From contig JAJXZM010000545.1 of assembly GCA_021780055.1 (NCBI GenBank), forward strand, positions 1 to 6,911: DNA of 6,911 bases, given 5' to 3'. This DNA is from Acidobacteriota bacterium (GTDB lineage Bacteria; Acidobacteriota; Terriglobia; UBA7540). How positions within the stretch are numbered: position 1 is the stretch's first letter; the number at the start of each line of letters is the position of its first letter. Below the pieces are notes generated by a model, which saw only the letters and a list, made by a program, of their open reading frames with translations, was not told the origin of the DNA and searched no databases. This document shows positions 6,350 to 6,911 of this stretch, piece by piece. The translations under genes and the position numbers were made by a program.

Positions 6350-6911
6350 ATGAGAATTGAAAACTGGCTCTCTTCGTTTGCCGTTTCGGCAAAAGACAGA
6401 ATTTGTGCTTTCAGGGGAATTCGTCTCCCGCTGGTTGTTCAGTCGCTTCTGGTCCTGGCCGCTATTGCCGGGTTCTTGCTCCCCGTTCGATCCACGTCTC
6501 AGAACTTTGTGGACCTCAAACCCAGCCCACAGCAGGTTGAATGGCAGGACCTTGAATTCGGCGTCATTGTCCATTTCGGCCTGAACACTTTTACCGACAA
6601 AGAATGGGGCAGCGGAAAGGTCAGCCCTTCAGTTTTCAATCCGACAAAGTTCAATCCCGACCAGTGGGTTGAAGCAGCAAAAGCAGCGGGCGCCGAATAC
6701 CTGGTTTTTGTGGCCAAGCACCATGACGGCTTCTGCCTTTTCCCAACGCCATTGACGAAATACAGCGTGGCCAGCAGTCCGTGGGAAAACGGCCACGGCG
6801 ACGTAGTGAAGGCCGTGGAAGAAGCCTGCCGGCGGCATGGGTTGAAATTTGGAATCTATCTTTCGCCATGGGACCGGCACGAGCCCTCGTACAGCGACAA
6901 CAAGGCCTACG
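6350..6911 (+). CDS. GH29 alpha-L-fucosidase, subfamily B-like; C-terminus beyond the window
   Basis: Removes terminal alpha-L-fucose from glycans by a retaining mechanism. The frame is open from ATG 6350 to the window edge (187 codons). A long basic N-region and a hydrophobic stretch at about 27-46 look like a signal peptide or membrane anchor, so the enzyme probably acts in the periplasm or outside. The GH29 domain begins near residue 55: FGVIVHFGLNTFTDKEWGSG (70-89, with His75), FNPTKFNPDQW (96-106), AKHHDGFCLF (122-131, His124-His125) and GIYLSPWDRHEPSY. NTFTDxEWGxG and SPWDRHEP resemble the GH29-B group, which tends to prefer alpha-1,3/1,4-linked fucose in branched glycans. The nucleophile aspartate lies beyond the edge and cannot be checked. 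It is the only ATG in frame after the upstream stop; no Shine-Dalgarno sequence precedes it. Confidence 0.93.
   Translation, partial: MRIENWLSSFAVSAKDRICAFRGIRLPLVVQSLLVLAAIAGFLLPVRSTSQNFVDLKPSPQQVEWQDLEFGVIVHFGLNTFTDKEWGSGKVSPSVFNPTKFNPDQWVEAAKAAGAEYLVFVAKHHDGFCLFPTPLTKYSVASSPWENGHGDVVKAVEEACRRHGLKFGIYLSPWDRHEPSYSDNKAY

Noticed and set aside
1..6911. Mobile elements, CRISPR arrays, tRNA or rRNA genes.
   Set aside because: No transposase or integrase frame, regularly spaced direct repeats, or recognisable RNA gene signature was seen.

Overview
This window looks like chromosomal DNA from a moderately GC-rich Gram-negative bacterium. A Tat-exported sulfatase, a GH29 fucosidase, and a TetR/HlyD/MacB-type exporter operon with overlapping genes are together most reminiscent of Acidobacteriota, with Planctomycetota or Verrucomicrobiota as alternatives. 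That placement is inference from gene content; there is no rRNA or other phylogenetic marker here.

Layout. Positions 1-940 (minus strand) carry the 5' part of a type I sulfatase of the heparan N-sulfatase (SGSH) kind, cut by the left edge. Positions 941-1300 are a non-coding divergent intergenic region. It holds a sigma-70-like promoter, a dyad over its -10 element, and a nested inverted-repeat element. Positions 1301-6289 (plus strand) form one compact operon: a CecR-like TetR regulator, an HlyD-type periplasmic adaptor, a MacB/LolD-type ABC ATPase, and two different FtsX/MacB-type permeases. Start and stop codons in the operon overlap or lie within a few bases. After a 60-base gap, positions 6350-6911 hold the N-terminal part of a GH29 alpha-L-fucosidase, cut by the right edge.

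How the genes work together. The ATPase and the two permeases probably form a heteromeric inner-membrane ABC complex that couples cytoplasmic ATP hydrolysis to periplasmic movement. The HlyD protein would link this complex to an outer-membrane channel encoded elsewhere. The TetR protein, first in the operon, probably represses its own promoter until a ligand binds, as in many efflux systems. The two flanking enzymes act on sulfated or fucosylated glycans outside the cytoplasm. Whether they are functionally linked to the exporter or only neighbours cannot be decided from this sequence.

No mobile element, CRISPR array, tRNA or rRNA was found. The gene families are known ones. The most unusual points are the pairing of a CecR-type regulator with a two-permease MacB/DevBCA-like exporter, the strong difference between the two permeases' periplasmic domains, and a possibly leaderless start for the fucosidase.
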